From contig CAMGYJ010000007.1 of assembly GCA_946122785.1 (NCBI GenBank), positions 5,410,909 through 5,474,908 on the forward strand: a DNA stretch of 64,000 nucleotides. The letters run 5' to 3'. The notes under the pieces are model-generated. The model worked only from the letters and a program-made list of their open reading frames with translations. It did not search any database and was not told the origin of the DNA. Both the position numbers and the translations under genes were made by a program. Source of the stretch: Linum tenue (Eukaryota > Streptophyta > Magnoliopsida > Malpighiales > Linaceae). Shown here one piece after another: positions 12,801 to 25,700 of the stretch (within the stretch, counting starts at the first letter, position 1; the number at the start of each line of letters is the position of its first letter).

Positions 12801-15800
12801 GATGATTGTGAATGAAAAAAGATAATACATGGAAGAATCTGGTCATAATTATTTTCTTACAAATGGCAATATAATTCCATGTAAAAAAGTTATGGCGACA
12901 AACTGAACAAGAAAACGCTTTCAAATGTCATTTATGACTTAAATTTGGAAGTTGGAACCGTATCAATCCACTATGAAATGTCAAATTTAAAGTTTGATAC
13001 CATAGTAAATATGCCAATGTGGCATGTACATTAACAATCATTCTATAGTCATAATTCTCCTCGGTCGCGAGTTGGATCGTGATTCGCATTTTTATCGGTT
13101 CACCATCAAATGCGGAAGACGAACGATGATCAAAATGATCATGAAATTATGGCATAGATCAATCCATATCATATAAATAACGGTAATAGGGTCAATGTGG
13201 TATGCATATTTTCAACCATTGTATAGTATTATGCTTGTATAACATAATAGCTGGAAACAAAAATTAAAAAAAATTGATTTATATATAATTATTTTGTTAT
13301 TGGATCTATTCCCATGATTCTTGTACATGGGACAGGCCCAAAATGGTGGCCCAAACTGAGGCCCGTTGATAGGGTAGAAGTGGGACTAACTGCTTTCAGA
13401 AAGAATATTTTGTTTCAGCGTACGGGGCATATTCATGTGATTACGAGCTCCGAATTTGTATGTTGTAACATACATTTTCTTGGCCTTTGTGATGAATTTG
13501 TTGACACCGAATTGACCAGATATAAAAGTGCTCGAATGATCTTTTTTGCCTAGTGGAATGTCAAGGGAATATTCAAACAAGCAAGTTCGAGGCTGAGTAA
13601 TGGGGCATCGTTACAAGAATCAATCGAATCTTTGTTTGGGGTGATTCCTTCGGAAGTTGAATTGAATGATATCGAGTTAAATGCACCGAAGAAAACCATA
13701 TCAAAAGATTGTTTTGGGAGGAAATGGCTAAGCTTTTGGAGAAGGATGTAAAGATGTAAAACTTGATGGAGAAAATACATAATTTCAAAGACTCGGGAGC
13801 TTAAGGCCAATTGGTCGTGTCGCGTCCAAAGGTCGAATAGGGACAACAAAGTTTGCTAGAAAGCCATACCGGCAATGACCCGAGAAGGATATAAAACTCT
13901 CTCCATCATGGGCTTCTCTGAATCACCTGTATAGGGAAGGTGATTGTTAATGAAGAAAGATAGTACATGGAGAGAATCAAGTCATAATTATTTTCTTACA
14001 ATTGGAAATATAATTCCATGTAAAAAAGTTATGGCGACAAACTGAACTAGAAAACGCCTTCAAATGTCATTTATGACATTAAATTTGGAAGTTAGAACCG
14101 TATCTATCCACTATGAAATGTCAAATTTGAAGTTTGATACCATAGTGAATGTGCCAATGTGGCATGTACATTAACAAACATTCTATAGTCATTATTCTCC
14201 TCGGTCGCGAGGTAGATCGTGATTCGCATTTTTATCAGTTTGCCATCAAATGCGGAAGACGAACGATGATCAAAATGATCATGAAATTATGGCATAGATC
14301 ATTCCAAATCATAGAAGTAACAGTAATAGGGTCAATGTAGTATGCACATTTTCAACCATTGCATAGGTATTATTCTTGTATAACATAACAGCTGTAAACA
14401 AAAGTAAAAAAAATTATTGATTTATTATTATTATCTTGTTATTGGATCTATTCTCATGATTCTTGTACATGGGACAAGCCGAGAATGGGGGCCCAGACTG
14501 AGGCCCGTTGATAGGGTAGAAGTAGGCCTAACTGCTTTCAGAAAGAGAATTTTGTTTCAGTGTACGGGGCATATTAATGTGATTGCATGCTCTGAATTTG
14601 TATGTTGTAACATACATTTTTTGGCCTTTGTGATGAATTTGACAACGAACTGACCAAATATAAAAGTGCTCTAATGCTCTTTCTCGCCGAGTGGAATTGT
14701 CGTGGGTATACTCAAACAAGCAATTCCGAGGATGAAGAGTGGGCTATCGTTACAAGAATCGATCGAATCTTGGTTTGGGGGAAACCTTCGGGAGATGAAT
14801 TGAATGATATCGACTTCAATGCACCAAAGAAAGCCATATCTAAGGATTGGTTAGGTAGGAAATGGCTAACCTTTTGGAGAAGGATGTAAAGAAGAAAATA
14901 CTTAATTTCATAGTGCTTTATATTGGAAAATCGACAAGCATTAAGGTAACATAATTATTTTCTTACAAATGGCAACATAATTCCACGCAAAAAAGTTATG
15001 GCGACAAACTGAACAAGAAAACGCCTTCAAATTTCATTTATGACATTAAATTTGGATGTTGAACCGTACCTATCCTTATGAAATGTCAACTTAAAGTTTG
15101 ATACCATAGTGAATATGCGAATGTGACATAAACATTAACAATCAATGTATAGTTACTATTTTCCTCTGTCGCGAGGTGGATCATGATTCGCATTTTTATC
15201 GTTTTATCATCAAATGCGAAAAACGAATGAGGATCAAAATGAGCATGAAATTATTCCACAGATCAATCCAAATCATAGAAGTAACGGTAATAGGGCAAAT
15301 GTGGTATGCACATTTTCAACCATTGTATAGGTATTATTCTTGTATAACGTAACAGCTGGAAACAAAAGTTAAAAAAAATTGATTTTTATTATTATGTTGT
15401 TGTTGGATCGATTCACATGATTTTTGTACATAGGACATGCCGACAATGGTGCCCAAACTGAGGCCCGTTAATAGGGTAGAAGTGGGCCTAACAGCTTTCA
15501 GAAAGATAACTTTGTTTTAGCGTATGGGGCATATTCATGTGATTGCGTGCTCCGAATTTGTATGTTGTAAATTGTAACATACATTTCCTTGGCCTTTGTG
15601 ATGAATTTGTTGACACTGAACTGACCTGACATAAAAGTGCATGAATGCTCTTTCTCTCCGAGTGGAATTGTCGTGTGAATATTCGATCAAGCAAGTCCGA
15701 GGCTGAGGAGTGGGCTATCATTACAAGAATCGATTCCTAATCTTGGTTCAGGGCGAACAATGGTCAAGTGGGAAACATATCTATCCACTATGAAATGTCA

Positions 15801-17579
15801 ACTTGAAGTTTGATACCATAATGAATGTGTCAATGTGTCATGTACACTAACAATCATTGTATTCTCCTCTGTCGCGCGGTGAATCGGGATTCACATTTTT
15901 ATCATTTTACCATCAAATGCGGAAGATGAACTATGGTCAAGATAAGCATGAAATTATAGAACATATCGATCCAAATCATAGAAGTAACAGTAATAGGGCC
16001 AATGTGGTATGGACATTTTAAACCATAGTATAGTTATTATTCTTGTATAACATAACAACGGGGAAAAAGGTTAAAAAATAGAAATTTAATTTTTTATTAT
16101 TATTTTGTTATTAAATCTATTCCCATTATTTTTGTACATGGGATAGGCCGAAAATGGTGGCCCATACTGAGGCCCGTTAATAGGGTAGAAGTGGGCCTAA
16201 CAGCTTTCAGAAAGAGTATTTTGTTTTAGCGTACGGCGCATATTCATCTGATTGCGTGCTCCGAATTTGAATGTTGTAACATACATTTTCTTGGCCTTTG
16301 TGATGAATATGTTGACACCGAAATGACCTGATATAAAAGTGCTCGAATACTCTTTCTCACTGAGCGGAATTGTCGTGGAAATATTCGAACAAGCAAGTCT
16401 GAGGCTGAGGAGTGGGCCATCATGACAAGAATCGATCGAATCTTGGTTTGGGGCGATACATTCGAGAGTTGAATTGAATGATATCTAGTTCAATGCACCG
16501 AAGAAAGCCATATGGAATTATTGGTTTGGGAGGAAATGGCTAAGCTTTGGAGAAGGATGTAAAGAAGAAAACGGGATGGAGATTCATAGTACTTTATATA
16601 GGAAAATCAACAAACGTTAAGGTGACCAGGCAATTACTTTTTTTCTATTGAAACGAGGGTTTGAACAACAAGAATACATCAAAGACTCAGGAGCTTAAGG
16701 CCAACTGGTCGTGCCGCTTCCAGAGGTCGAACAGGGACAACAAAAGCTGCTAGAAAGCCATACCGGCATCAGGGGGGCTTCTCAGAATCACTTGTCTAGG
16801 GAAGCTGACCCCCAAGATGTCTTCTTCGATAATCCTTCGAACTCCGGGGGAGGGTCTTCTAATTCATACATTCCGGAAGGATAGACGAGACTTTGCTTCA
16901 AGGGCTAATGATTGTGAATGAAGAAAGATAGTGCATGGAGAGAATCTAGCCATAATTATTTTCTTACAAATGGCAGTATAATTACATGCAAAAAAGTTAT
17001 GGCGACAAACTGAACAAGAAAATGTCTTCAAATGTCATTTTCATTTATGACATTAAATTTGGAAGTTGGAACTGTATCTATCCACTATGAAATGTCAACT
17101 TAAAGTTTGACACCGTAGCGAATGTGCCAATTTGGCATGTACATCAACAATCATTGTATAATTATTATTCTCCTCGGTCGCAAGGTGGATCGTGATTCTC
17201 ATTTTTATCACTTTATCATCAAATACGGAAGACGAACGATGATCCAGATGAGAATGAAATTATAGCACAGATCGATCCAAATTTTTTTATTCTCATTTTT
17301 ATCACTTTATCATCAAAATGGTAATAGGGCCAATATGGTATGTACATTTTCAATCATTGTATAGTTATTATTCTTGTATAACATAGCAGATGGAAACAAA
17401 AAAATTAAAAAAAATAGTTTTTATTATTGTTTTGTTATTGGATCGATTCTCATAATTTTTGTATGGGACAGGCCGGAAATGGTGGCCCAAACTGAGGCCT
17501 ATTAATATAGGGTAGAAGTGGGCCAAACAGTTTACTCTTTTTCTGCTTGTGTAATGTTAAATTGTTGATTGATGGAAAG

Positions 17580-17868
17580 GGCTAAATTACACGTTTGGTC
17601 ACTTAAATTATACAAATCTTTCACGTTTGCCACCCGAATTACTTTTCTTTCATATTTGCCACTAACTTTATGAATCGTTTCACCGTTAGTCACCGACCGT
17701 TACACACCGTTAAATTTGTCCTATGTGGCAGTCAACTATAAAGTTTGACCGTTAACTAGATGACGTGGAAACTAAAAAAATAAAAAAAATTTATTTATCC
17801 AACTCATCATTTCATTTAATTTATCATATTGTTTATTTAATAAAATTTAATAAGTTACAATATTATTT
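17580..17868 (+). repeat. Left terminal inverted repeat of the MULE
   Basis: Matches the reverse complement of 18617-18931 along nearly its whole length. The outer ~225 bp are about 95 % identical by eye; the inner AT-rich part has several indels. Confidence 0.88.
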
Positions 17869-17909
17869 ATCAGCCCGCACGACAAACTCCTCCGCTAGGT
17901 CGGCGGAGA

Positions 17910-18022
17910 GACCTCAGATGGTCGTCGTCCACCGATCGTTGAGCTTCTCCTATGTCGTCTCCAAGATCGCCAAGCTCTACGGCCTCCCTACCGTCGCTGT
18001 CAAGTACCAGCTCCCCTCGGCC
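17910..18022 (+). pseudogene. Captured fragment resembling a PB1 domain
   Basis: Inside the MULE, the plus strand reads MVVVHRSLSFSYVVSKIAKL followed shortly by VKYQLPSA. This pattern (basic/valine strand, a 'SxSF' helix start, then KYQLP) resembles the first half of plant PB1/octicosapeptide domains. The match stops right after KYQLP, before the acidic 'EDLD' part expected in the family, and runs into a TTC repeat. It is at most a fragment, with no start or regulatory context. The assignment rests on remembered family pattern, not a search. Confidence 0.42.
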
Positions 18023-18179
18023 ACATGCTTCTTCTTCTTCTTCTTCTTCTCCTTTCACCAGAGTCCAACTTTGCAGATCCTCCATCGACTGCGATTGGCT
18101 CTCGGCCTGCTTGTCGTTATGCTCCCTAGGATTTTCAGGTTGATCGGGAGAGTCGGACGCCGAATCGCTGAAGGCGTTG

Positions 18180-18427
18180 TCTTTAGCTTCAATTGTAGCT
18201 GGTGATTCTAGGGATTCGTGATTTTTCAACTCCCGAATCACAATTGAATCGACGAACTCGTGCAATGCGATGGCCTTCTGGACGACTCGCTCCTTGGTAT
18301 CTCTTCACGCCTTCCGAATTTCTTCGCGGTCGAGTCCGATCTGTGGAGCCGGAGAACAGGAGTCGACAAAGTGGACTGGGACCCATACCACCTTTCGCAC
18401 CGGCGGTGTGGGAGAACGAGAAGGCAT
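18180..18427 (-). pseudogene. Captured fragment resembling a plant BAG-family co-chaperone gene
   Basis: On the minus strand the MULE core reads KVVWVPVHFVDS, then after an in-frame stop near 18,310, KERVVQKAIALHEFVDSIV, followed by an acidic Ser/Pro-rich stretch. 'KVV.IPVHFVGS' and a BAG-like 'KAIALQE.VD' helix are features I associate with plant BAG-domain proteins. The stop between the two parts suggests a deleted or unspliced junction. The open frame continues to about 17,870, antisense to the PB1-like piece. Assignment is tentative. Confidence 0.4.
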
Positions 18428-18616
18428 GGCAGGGTAGTAGTATTGACGCGGGTAGAAATTTTTGGAGTTCTTTTTTTGCTTTGGTTTTCAACGACACGTC
18501 TTCTTCCCGGACAACGCGAGCTCGCGGGATTGGTAAGCTAGAGGACGACGCCGAGGGACAAGAGAGATGTAGAGGATTGGGATTTGAATGGAGTTGGGAG
18601 CAAGGATGTAAGTCAC

Positions 18617-18931
18617 TTATTAATTTTTGCAATTTATTAATTTTTATTAAATAATTAATATGATAAATTATAAATCATATAGACAAATTATGTGGAATGA
18701 TGAGGTAGAAAAATAAATTAATTTTTTAATTTTTTTTAATTTCCACGTCATCTAGTTAACGGTCAAACTTTATAGTTGACTGCCACATAGGACAAATTTA
18801 ACGGTGTGTAACGGTCGGTGACTAACTGTGAAACGATTCATAAAGTTAGTGGTTAATATGAAAGAAAAGTAATTCGGGTGGCAAACATGAAAGATTTGTA
18901 TAATTTAGGTGACCAAACATGTAATTTAGCC
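18617..18931 (-). repeat. Right terminal inverted repeat of the MULE
   Basis: Inverted partner of 17580-17868. Arm-to-arm differences are mostly single transitions (for example ACACG versus ACATG near the tips), which suggests an insertion that is not brand new. Confidence 0.88.
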
Positions 18932-18940
18932 GATGGAAAG

Positions 18941-19709
18941 CTTCTGTAGAAGATATAAATCTATCATTGTCTAATTACACACCATTTTCCCTACTAGTCT
19001 TTGCTTTCACTCCTTCAGAACTGGAGACTTCACAATGGCGATTGAACCGTACAAACAGACTGGGGTTGAAAAAATATAGCTGTGAATTAACTCGGATTAC
19101 ATCGGATTAAACCAAACTGGACTCGGATCGACTTCAAACTCTGGCCAACCAAATTCGAGCTTGGCTTACTTATTATAGGTCTTGGTATTCAACAGCTCTC
19201 CCAACTGAAGTTACTGTAGTAAGGGTAACAAACAGTCCGGAGTAATGTAATTGACCGAAACATGATCCACCGATCTCGAAAATTTCTATCAAACCCAGAA
19301 TAGAGGAAACGAACCCTGCTGGTGGCATGTATTAAAAGTTATTACTACACCACGCTGTCAACATTAACAGGGGAAGGGTAATTACAAACGTATATGGAAA
19401 CGCCCAGCAGTGTCAAATCTGTGATAACAAAACAATTTGAAGAAGAAGAAGGCACAATATCTATGGTAATCAACTAACACCTCCGCTGAAAGTTAACTTA
19501 CTGCACACGGGGGAGGTGGTTCTGGCCATCGTCTTCTTCTTCTGCCAATCTGGAATTGCACATTTGCTGGTGGTACCTCAAGAACTCAAAATCAGCCATA
19601 AAAGAGTAAGAGTGTTGTTCTGCTATTCAGACATTAGATAGATAACCTAGAGAATTTTATTTACAGATTAGAACCAAACCCGAGACACTTAACAAACCTC
19701 CCTTACCAG
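18941..19709. other. KTF1 3' flank and probable 3' UTR
   Basis: No gene or structured repeat seen. The part nearest 19,709 probably holds the KTF1 3' untranslated region (minus strand). AT-rich single-copy-looking DNA follows up to the MULE target duplication. Confidence 0.5.
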
Positions 19710-22700
19710 TTACCACCCTCCTTTACTCCCACCATCCTTGTTACCCCAAGAGCTGCCACCTGTGGATGGCTTTTTTCCCCATGCATCATTTTGATCTTCA
19801 GTTGCTGCTGCTACATCTTTGTTGCCGCCCCAACCCGATAAACTCTCACCCCAACCCACACTGGATTGACCATTTCCATCTTCTGATCCTCCTCCTTGAC
19901 CCTTGTACTGCCCTAAAATAGACGATGATTCACCCGATTTGTCAGCTTGAGCCTTTCCCCACTGGCCCCATCCAGAACCAGAACCTCCTCCTCCTTGAGC
20001 ACTCCCCCCAGCAGCACCTGCAGTTTCATTCTTACTTCCAGAACCCCAACTAGCACCGGTTGTTTCGTTCTTACTTCCAGAACCCCAACTGCTCTTCCAT
20101 TCTTTCTTCTCCTCGCCTCCACTCTCAGCAACACCTGCTGTTTCGTTCTTACTTCCAGAACCCCAGCTGTTCTTCCATTCCTTCTTATCCTCGCCCCCGC
20201 TCCCACTCCACCCACCACCACCTGTTGTTTCGTTCTTATTTCCAGAACCCCAACTGCTCTTCAATTCCTTCTTATCCTGACCTCCACCATAGTTCCAACC
20301 CCTACCGCCGCCTCCTGCTTCATTGTTGCTTTTCCATCCTCCGCCGCCACCACCACCAAAATTGTTGCCATCATTCCAGCTGCTGCTACCACCTCCTTGA
20401 TCCCCCCACCTTCCCCTCCCTCTACCTCTGCCCCCAAAACCTCCACTCTCGGAATCACCATTACCACCTCCACTCTCAAACCTGCCTCGTCCTCTACCTC
20501 CAAACCCACCGCCACCTCTTTCCCCTCCTCTACCACCCATGAAACCTCCTCTCTCCCCTCTACCTCCAAAGTCTCCTCTCTCACCTCTACCCCGGAAACC
20601 TCCTCTATCCCCTCCTCTGCCTCTAAAGCTACCCCCTCTATCCGAATCACCTCTACCTCCATAACCACCCCTCCAGTTCCCACGGCTATTGTTGCCATCT
20701 TCCTGGTTTGTGTCTCCCACGGCAGCTCCCGAGTTCCAGCTTCCCACCTTTCTGCCACCCCATCCCGAAGAATCCTGGTTGTTGGCATTATCATTTGAAC
20801 CAGAATTCCAGTCACTCTTTTTATTTCCCCAAGTAGAGGAGTTTGTGTTCCCACCACCTGATGCATCACCAGCACCAGAGTTCCAGTTGCTCGTCTTTCC
20901 CCAACTAGAACCCCCTTGGTTGGCAGTGTCGTTAGAACCCGAGCCCCAGCTAGCCTTTTTACCCCATGAGGATCCCGCATTTCCATCATCTTCCTCAACA
21001 GATCCAGAGTTCCAGTTGCTGGCCTTTCCCCAACTAGAACCCCCTTGGTTGGTATTGTCATTAGTACCAGCGCCCCAGCTAGCCTTTTTACCCCACGAGG
21101 ACCCTGCATTTCCACCAGCTTCCTCTCCAATGCCACATGCAGCATCAACAGGTTTCTTTCCCCAACTGGCACCCCCATGGTCGTTGGCATCATTAGAATT
21201 ATTATTCCAGTTAGCTTTCTTACCCCATTCTGAGTCTTCTGCACTCCCACCAGCACCTGACCCAGAATTCCAATTGGTCTTTCCCCAGCTGGAACCCCCC
21301 TGATTGTTGGTATCATTAGAAACAGAATTCCAGCCATTTTTCTTACTCCCACCAGTATCAGCAGAGGCAGAGTTAGAATTGCTCGTCTTCCCCCAACTGG
21401 AACCTTTGTTGGCATCATTAGAACCGGGGCCAGAGTTCCACTCAGCTTTTTTACCCCATGTAGAGTCTCCTGCATTCCCAGCAGCAGCAGCAGACCCAGA
21501 ATTCCAATCACTCTTCTTTCCCTGGCTAGAGGAGCCATCACAAGATTTAGAGTTCCAATTGCTTTTATGATTCCAACCAGAACTGTTAGTATCATTTCCT
21601 TGCTCCGCCACATCGTTCTTCTCCTCCGGGTAAGAGGCTTTCTGATTCCAACCCGCACTATCTTGATCGGATTGAGGATTGCCCGACCCATTTTTGCTGC
21701 CCCACCCAGAGGGCTGGGAGTCATTGGAGTTAACTGCTTTAGTGTCCCAGCTTGCCGTTCCATCCCCACCCTTCCAAGTTTCTCCATGCTCCCTACTCTC
21801 TTTCTCTTTACCAGCTTCAGACGTTTTCTGGTTCCAATTAGAGTTCCCTTGAGAAGACTGAGGATTACTCCAACTGCTTTGTTTGCCCCAACCAGAGGGC
21901 AGGCTGTCAGCTGCAGCAACTTTAACATTCCAGCCACCCTCACCTCCATCCAAGCTCTTATTCTTCTCGAATGGTCCTCCATTACCAGCATCATCTTTTG
22001 CTTTACCCCAGGAACTACCACCACCCCAACTGCTGGTTGGGTTTCCATCAACATTCTTCCCTTTGTCCCAGGTGGAAGCGGCATCAACTGGATCTTGACA
22101 TGATTTAAGAGCTTTACCCCAGTCATCTGATGCTCCACTGCTAGGACCAATTACAGCAGTAGATCTTTTCAAGCCATCTCCACTGTTCCCCCAACCAGAA
22201 GCTTCACTCTTGTCAATTATCTTTTCATCACTTGCAGCTGCACCCCATGAAGAAATCTGATTTGCAGTCACTTTCTTTTCAAGTGCTTTACCCCAGCTGT
22301 CAGACGCTCCACTGCCACTGACGTCAGTTGAAGCTTTGACAGAAGCATCACTATTATTTCCCCATCCACAAGCTTGATCAGCATTGTTTGTTATGGCTTT
22401 GTCATCAGTAGTGGCTGCGCCCCAGGAAGAATTCTGATTACCAGTCGGTTTCTTCTCCCACGCAGCATCTTCTGTACCTAGACAATTGTATAGAAGCTCA
22501 ATATACTAATTCCAAAACTCCCCTGCATAAAGAAAGCCATAGGAAAGTACCTTGCTCTTGAGAATTTGATGGACCAGCAAGATCAGACTCTGTTGGAAGC
22601 TGCAACCACAATAACTTTTAAATTACCACTCTGGCTCATAGTTACAGAAAGAAAAGAGAAAAGGAACATGGCGAAATAAGCCATGTTTCGAGGAAGTTCA

Positions 22701-25700
22701 GAGGGCTAACCTTCTGAGCAGAGAAGCTGGGCTAGGCACTCCTGAAAGAACGCACAAATTTAAGATAAGAGCAGTCTTCAGCATTCCAGAAAAAAAAACA
22801 TTTCTGAAGAGAAACTAAAATAGAAGAAGAGCGCCATGCTGATGCAGTAAAAATCCCCATATGAAGGAATGCATAATGACAATGCCTTTTGTATTATGTT
22901 ATAAAGGGAATGTAAAATGAATATGAAATTGATATGATGAAAGCCATTTTCCATATGACAGATTATGTACACAAGTAAACAAGTTCTATAATCTAGTTTA
23001 CGCAAGACATATCATAGAGACTATAGAACATTATTTATGCAGATACTTGGCAAACTGCAAGCAATGAAATGGAGGATAAATAGGAACTCCGGTTTCACTA
23101 CACAGGCAACACAACTCTACCACCCATGTAACACAAACTCAAAAGTGTGCCAGTTTGGTGCACAAAACAAGGCCAACCAGGGGAAGACCTTATGTTAATT
23201 GAGACATCAAGCTTGATTCTTCAGACAGACACACACTCATAGCTCCAGAAAAGCTAATGATCAAGAATGAAAACCTTCTACTTCAAATTATAAAGTGGAT
23301 AGAAGGACTACTAGTAATTTTAATAAATGATGACAAGATTTTGACGCCAATCTCTTAAGCAGACTTCCATAAAAAAAGGCCAATAAGTCCTTTCAGTCCG
23401 AATCAGTAATCCACATATTCAAGAAAAATCAACCTGGTGCCATAGGCAACACATAGCTAAAGCATTCCTTGCCCAAAAATTAAATTCATCAATAAAAATT
23501 TACCTCTCTGCAGACAGCCCCCCAATATTCCATCCATCAGCTTCACCCGATGTTCCAGCCCCATTTGACCAACCTGCGAGAGGAACTAGACTATTAACTC
23601 ATAGTCATCTCAAATCTCCATAACATGTAATGTCAACAATTGTATCTAATAACATACAGTAAAATGGGACCAGAAACAAAACAAAAGTAAAAAAAAAAAT
23701 GAATTAAATGCAAGCTGTTTAGAGCAATGTAGTTAGATATGTTCTGCAATTTCTAGGACATTTGTTTAGGGCATCAAATGTTACTTCTGACAACTTCATC
23801 AAATTGCTTGGGGTCATTAAAACTGTCAATATTACAACTGACAACCTTAAGATGCCTAGCGGGTAAGCAATATTTGTTCTTCTACACAGCAAGCAGATAA
23901 AAGGCAATCACACACAGGGTAATCTCGAAATCATTAAAGCATATTCTCACTACACAGGGTATCCTCACCTCCAGAACCACCATCAGCCCCAATTGGATCA
24001 AAAGGTTTCAAAGAGTCAGCACCTGCGTCCTCACTATGCAATAGAATCCACAACCCCAAAGACCATCATCAAAATGAACCCAAAGTATATATCATGTGAA
24101 CTGTCAAAAGAAGGTATATATTATGTGAAATAAATCAGTAGGGAGGCATAAGAAGAGCAGCACCTGCCCAAAACAGCATAACTCCTCCCACGGACCTCGG
24201 AAAGATTCTCACATTTAACTGAGGAAATGAAAATGATCATCAACGTTTTACAGCTAATTGCTGCTTTATTAAAAACTCAGTGCAAGGTCAAAATGTTACT
24301 TGTAAGAACTTTCGGCTTGGAATCTAGTTTCACTGTAACATCAAAGCGGCGTACAGCCAATACACGGCAAAGGTAGCCCTTGAGAGGTCCTACCTTGATC
24401 CTCAAGCTCTGACCAATGGAGAACGCACTTTCCCTGTCCCCTCGGTTGACTGGGGAAAAAACAGTAAAAATTAGAGATAACATAAAATAGTTGAAATTAA
24501 GGCATAGAATTACTAGAACTTTGACGCTTGCAGACATACAATTACTTTCCTTTGCTTGAAATGATGTTTTAGGCGATGAGGGAGATTTTGGAGATGATGG
24601 GGCATCATCAAAACCTCCAAAGACCCCAAAGCTGGATTCACCACCCTGAAATGACCAACAAGATCAGCTAGAGAAACGGAAACCATAACATTAAACAAAT
24701 GACAAGGGCTTCGGACTCACAGCCTTATCATCGAATTTCTCTGAATGAATCTTGACTTTTTCACACATTTGAGCTCTTGAGCAAAAGTAACCGCCATTTT
24801 CAGTCTCGTTCTGATCATATATAAAGACAATTCCTCGATAGATTTGCCTAACAATTCCTTCCCTGTCCTGCAAATGTAAAATTTCCGTTTATGACCTGTG
24901 TTCTGTATGACATCTAACGACTAAAGGAAATGCTAGTCACTCAACCTTCAATGGACCCTCCAAGACCCTGACTGTATCATTGTGTGAGATGACCTTCTTG
25001 TGTTGATCAAAAGCTGTAAATTTCATTTCTGAAGGCCCAATCTTTGCTTCCTTCTGTTCCACGATCACCACAACCGGTTCTTCTGTTCCCTGTTTTAGAA
25101 TCTGGAGGAAAAAAAACAAATATAAGTGGCGAATAAGAAAAAGCACGAATCAGCTGCATGTTCTACATATAGTTGGAAGTTGGATTGCAAATTTGTAGAT
25201 AGGTTAAAGAAAACAGACAAGAGACAACACACCTTGCAATTACCATCCTTCTCCATTCCAACAACAATACCAAAGTCTTTGCGCCTGCAATACAAACTTG
25301 TAATTAAGGAGAGAATTTGCAAGCCAGCTATCAAACTTATGGTAAAGAACTTACCGAAAGCACACAAAATCATATAGCTCAAAGTTTGCTTGACCTCCAG
25401 TCCCAGACGAACTTTCTCCCTTTTCCCCACCTTTCTCATTCCTAATTACTTGTTTTTTCTTTTTACCTCCATAAATCTGTGTAAGCCATTCTAAGTTACC
25501 AGAATCATTTTTCTCTGAGGATTCAAACTTCATTAACTCTTCTTTCGTTGGCATCACACTCCAGCAGTTTAAGGAGTCCAAAGGTACTTTCTTGTACAGG
25601 AACCCATCTTTAAGCATCAATCCATCAAGAATCTCAAACATCATGCCGGTGTCACGGTCACGTCTGTACTGGATAAGAGGCCGGAACTCCCTATCACAAA

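Larger units (their letters stand above)
1..17535. repeat. Degenerate tandem array of ~1.33-kb monomers
   Basis: One long unit recurs head to tail, and the array continues beyond the left edge. The marker 'run of G then TTTGAACAACCAGAATACA' occurs near 2195, 3541, 4875, 6216, 8510, 9853, 11209, 12521 and 16660. Spacings are about 1,310-1,360 bp, except where a ~950-bp solo LTR lengthens a unit. A second marker (TTAAAGTTTGATACCATAG) occurs about 13 times. Right of ~13.8 kb the units have internal deletions (spacings near 960 and 715 bp) and are more diverged. Each unit holds a poly-G/A tract, a TATAAAAG motif and an AT-rich stretch. Short open frames (e.g. 4338-4577, 5661-5915, 10662-10901, 13314-13553) recur because the units are alike; I recognise no protein in them. 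The unit family is unidentified. Confidence 0.93.
17580..18931. mobile_element. Mutator-like non-autonomous element (Pack-MULE)
   Basis: A 1,352-bp element with terminal inverted repeats starting GGCTAAATTACACG and ending GTAATTTAGCC. It is flanked by a perfect 9-bp target duplication GATGGAAAG (17571-17579 and 18932-18940). Long terminal inverted repeats plus 9-bp duplications are diagnostic of Mutator-like elements. The AT-rich arms enclose a GC-rich core (about 17,870-18,616) of coding-like sequence unlike the surroundings. There is no transposase, so it would depend on an autonomous relative. It sits just outside the right end of the satellite array and downstream of KTF1. Confidence 0.88.

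Noticed and set aside
14674..14889. Peptide RIDRILVWG as a LINE endonuclease remnant (RLDRFLVS-like) in the satellite monomer
   Set aside because: Only a few residues agree, and no other LINE motif occurs up- or downstream in the monomer; too weak to call.
20060..22103. Long open frames on the plus strand and in other minus frames
   Set aside because: Shadows of the low-complexity GW-repeat exon of KTF1; their compositions (Pro/Ser/Thr or Arg/Gly/Val rich) simply mirror the repeat codons.
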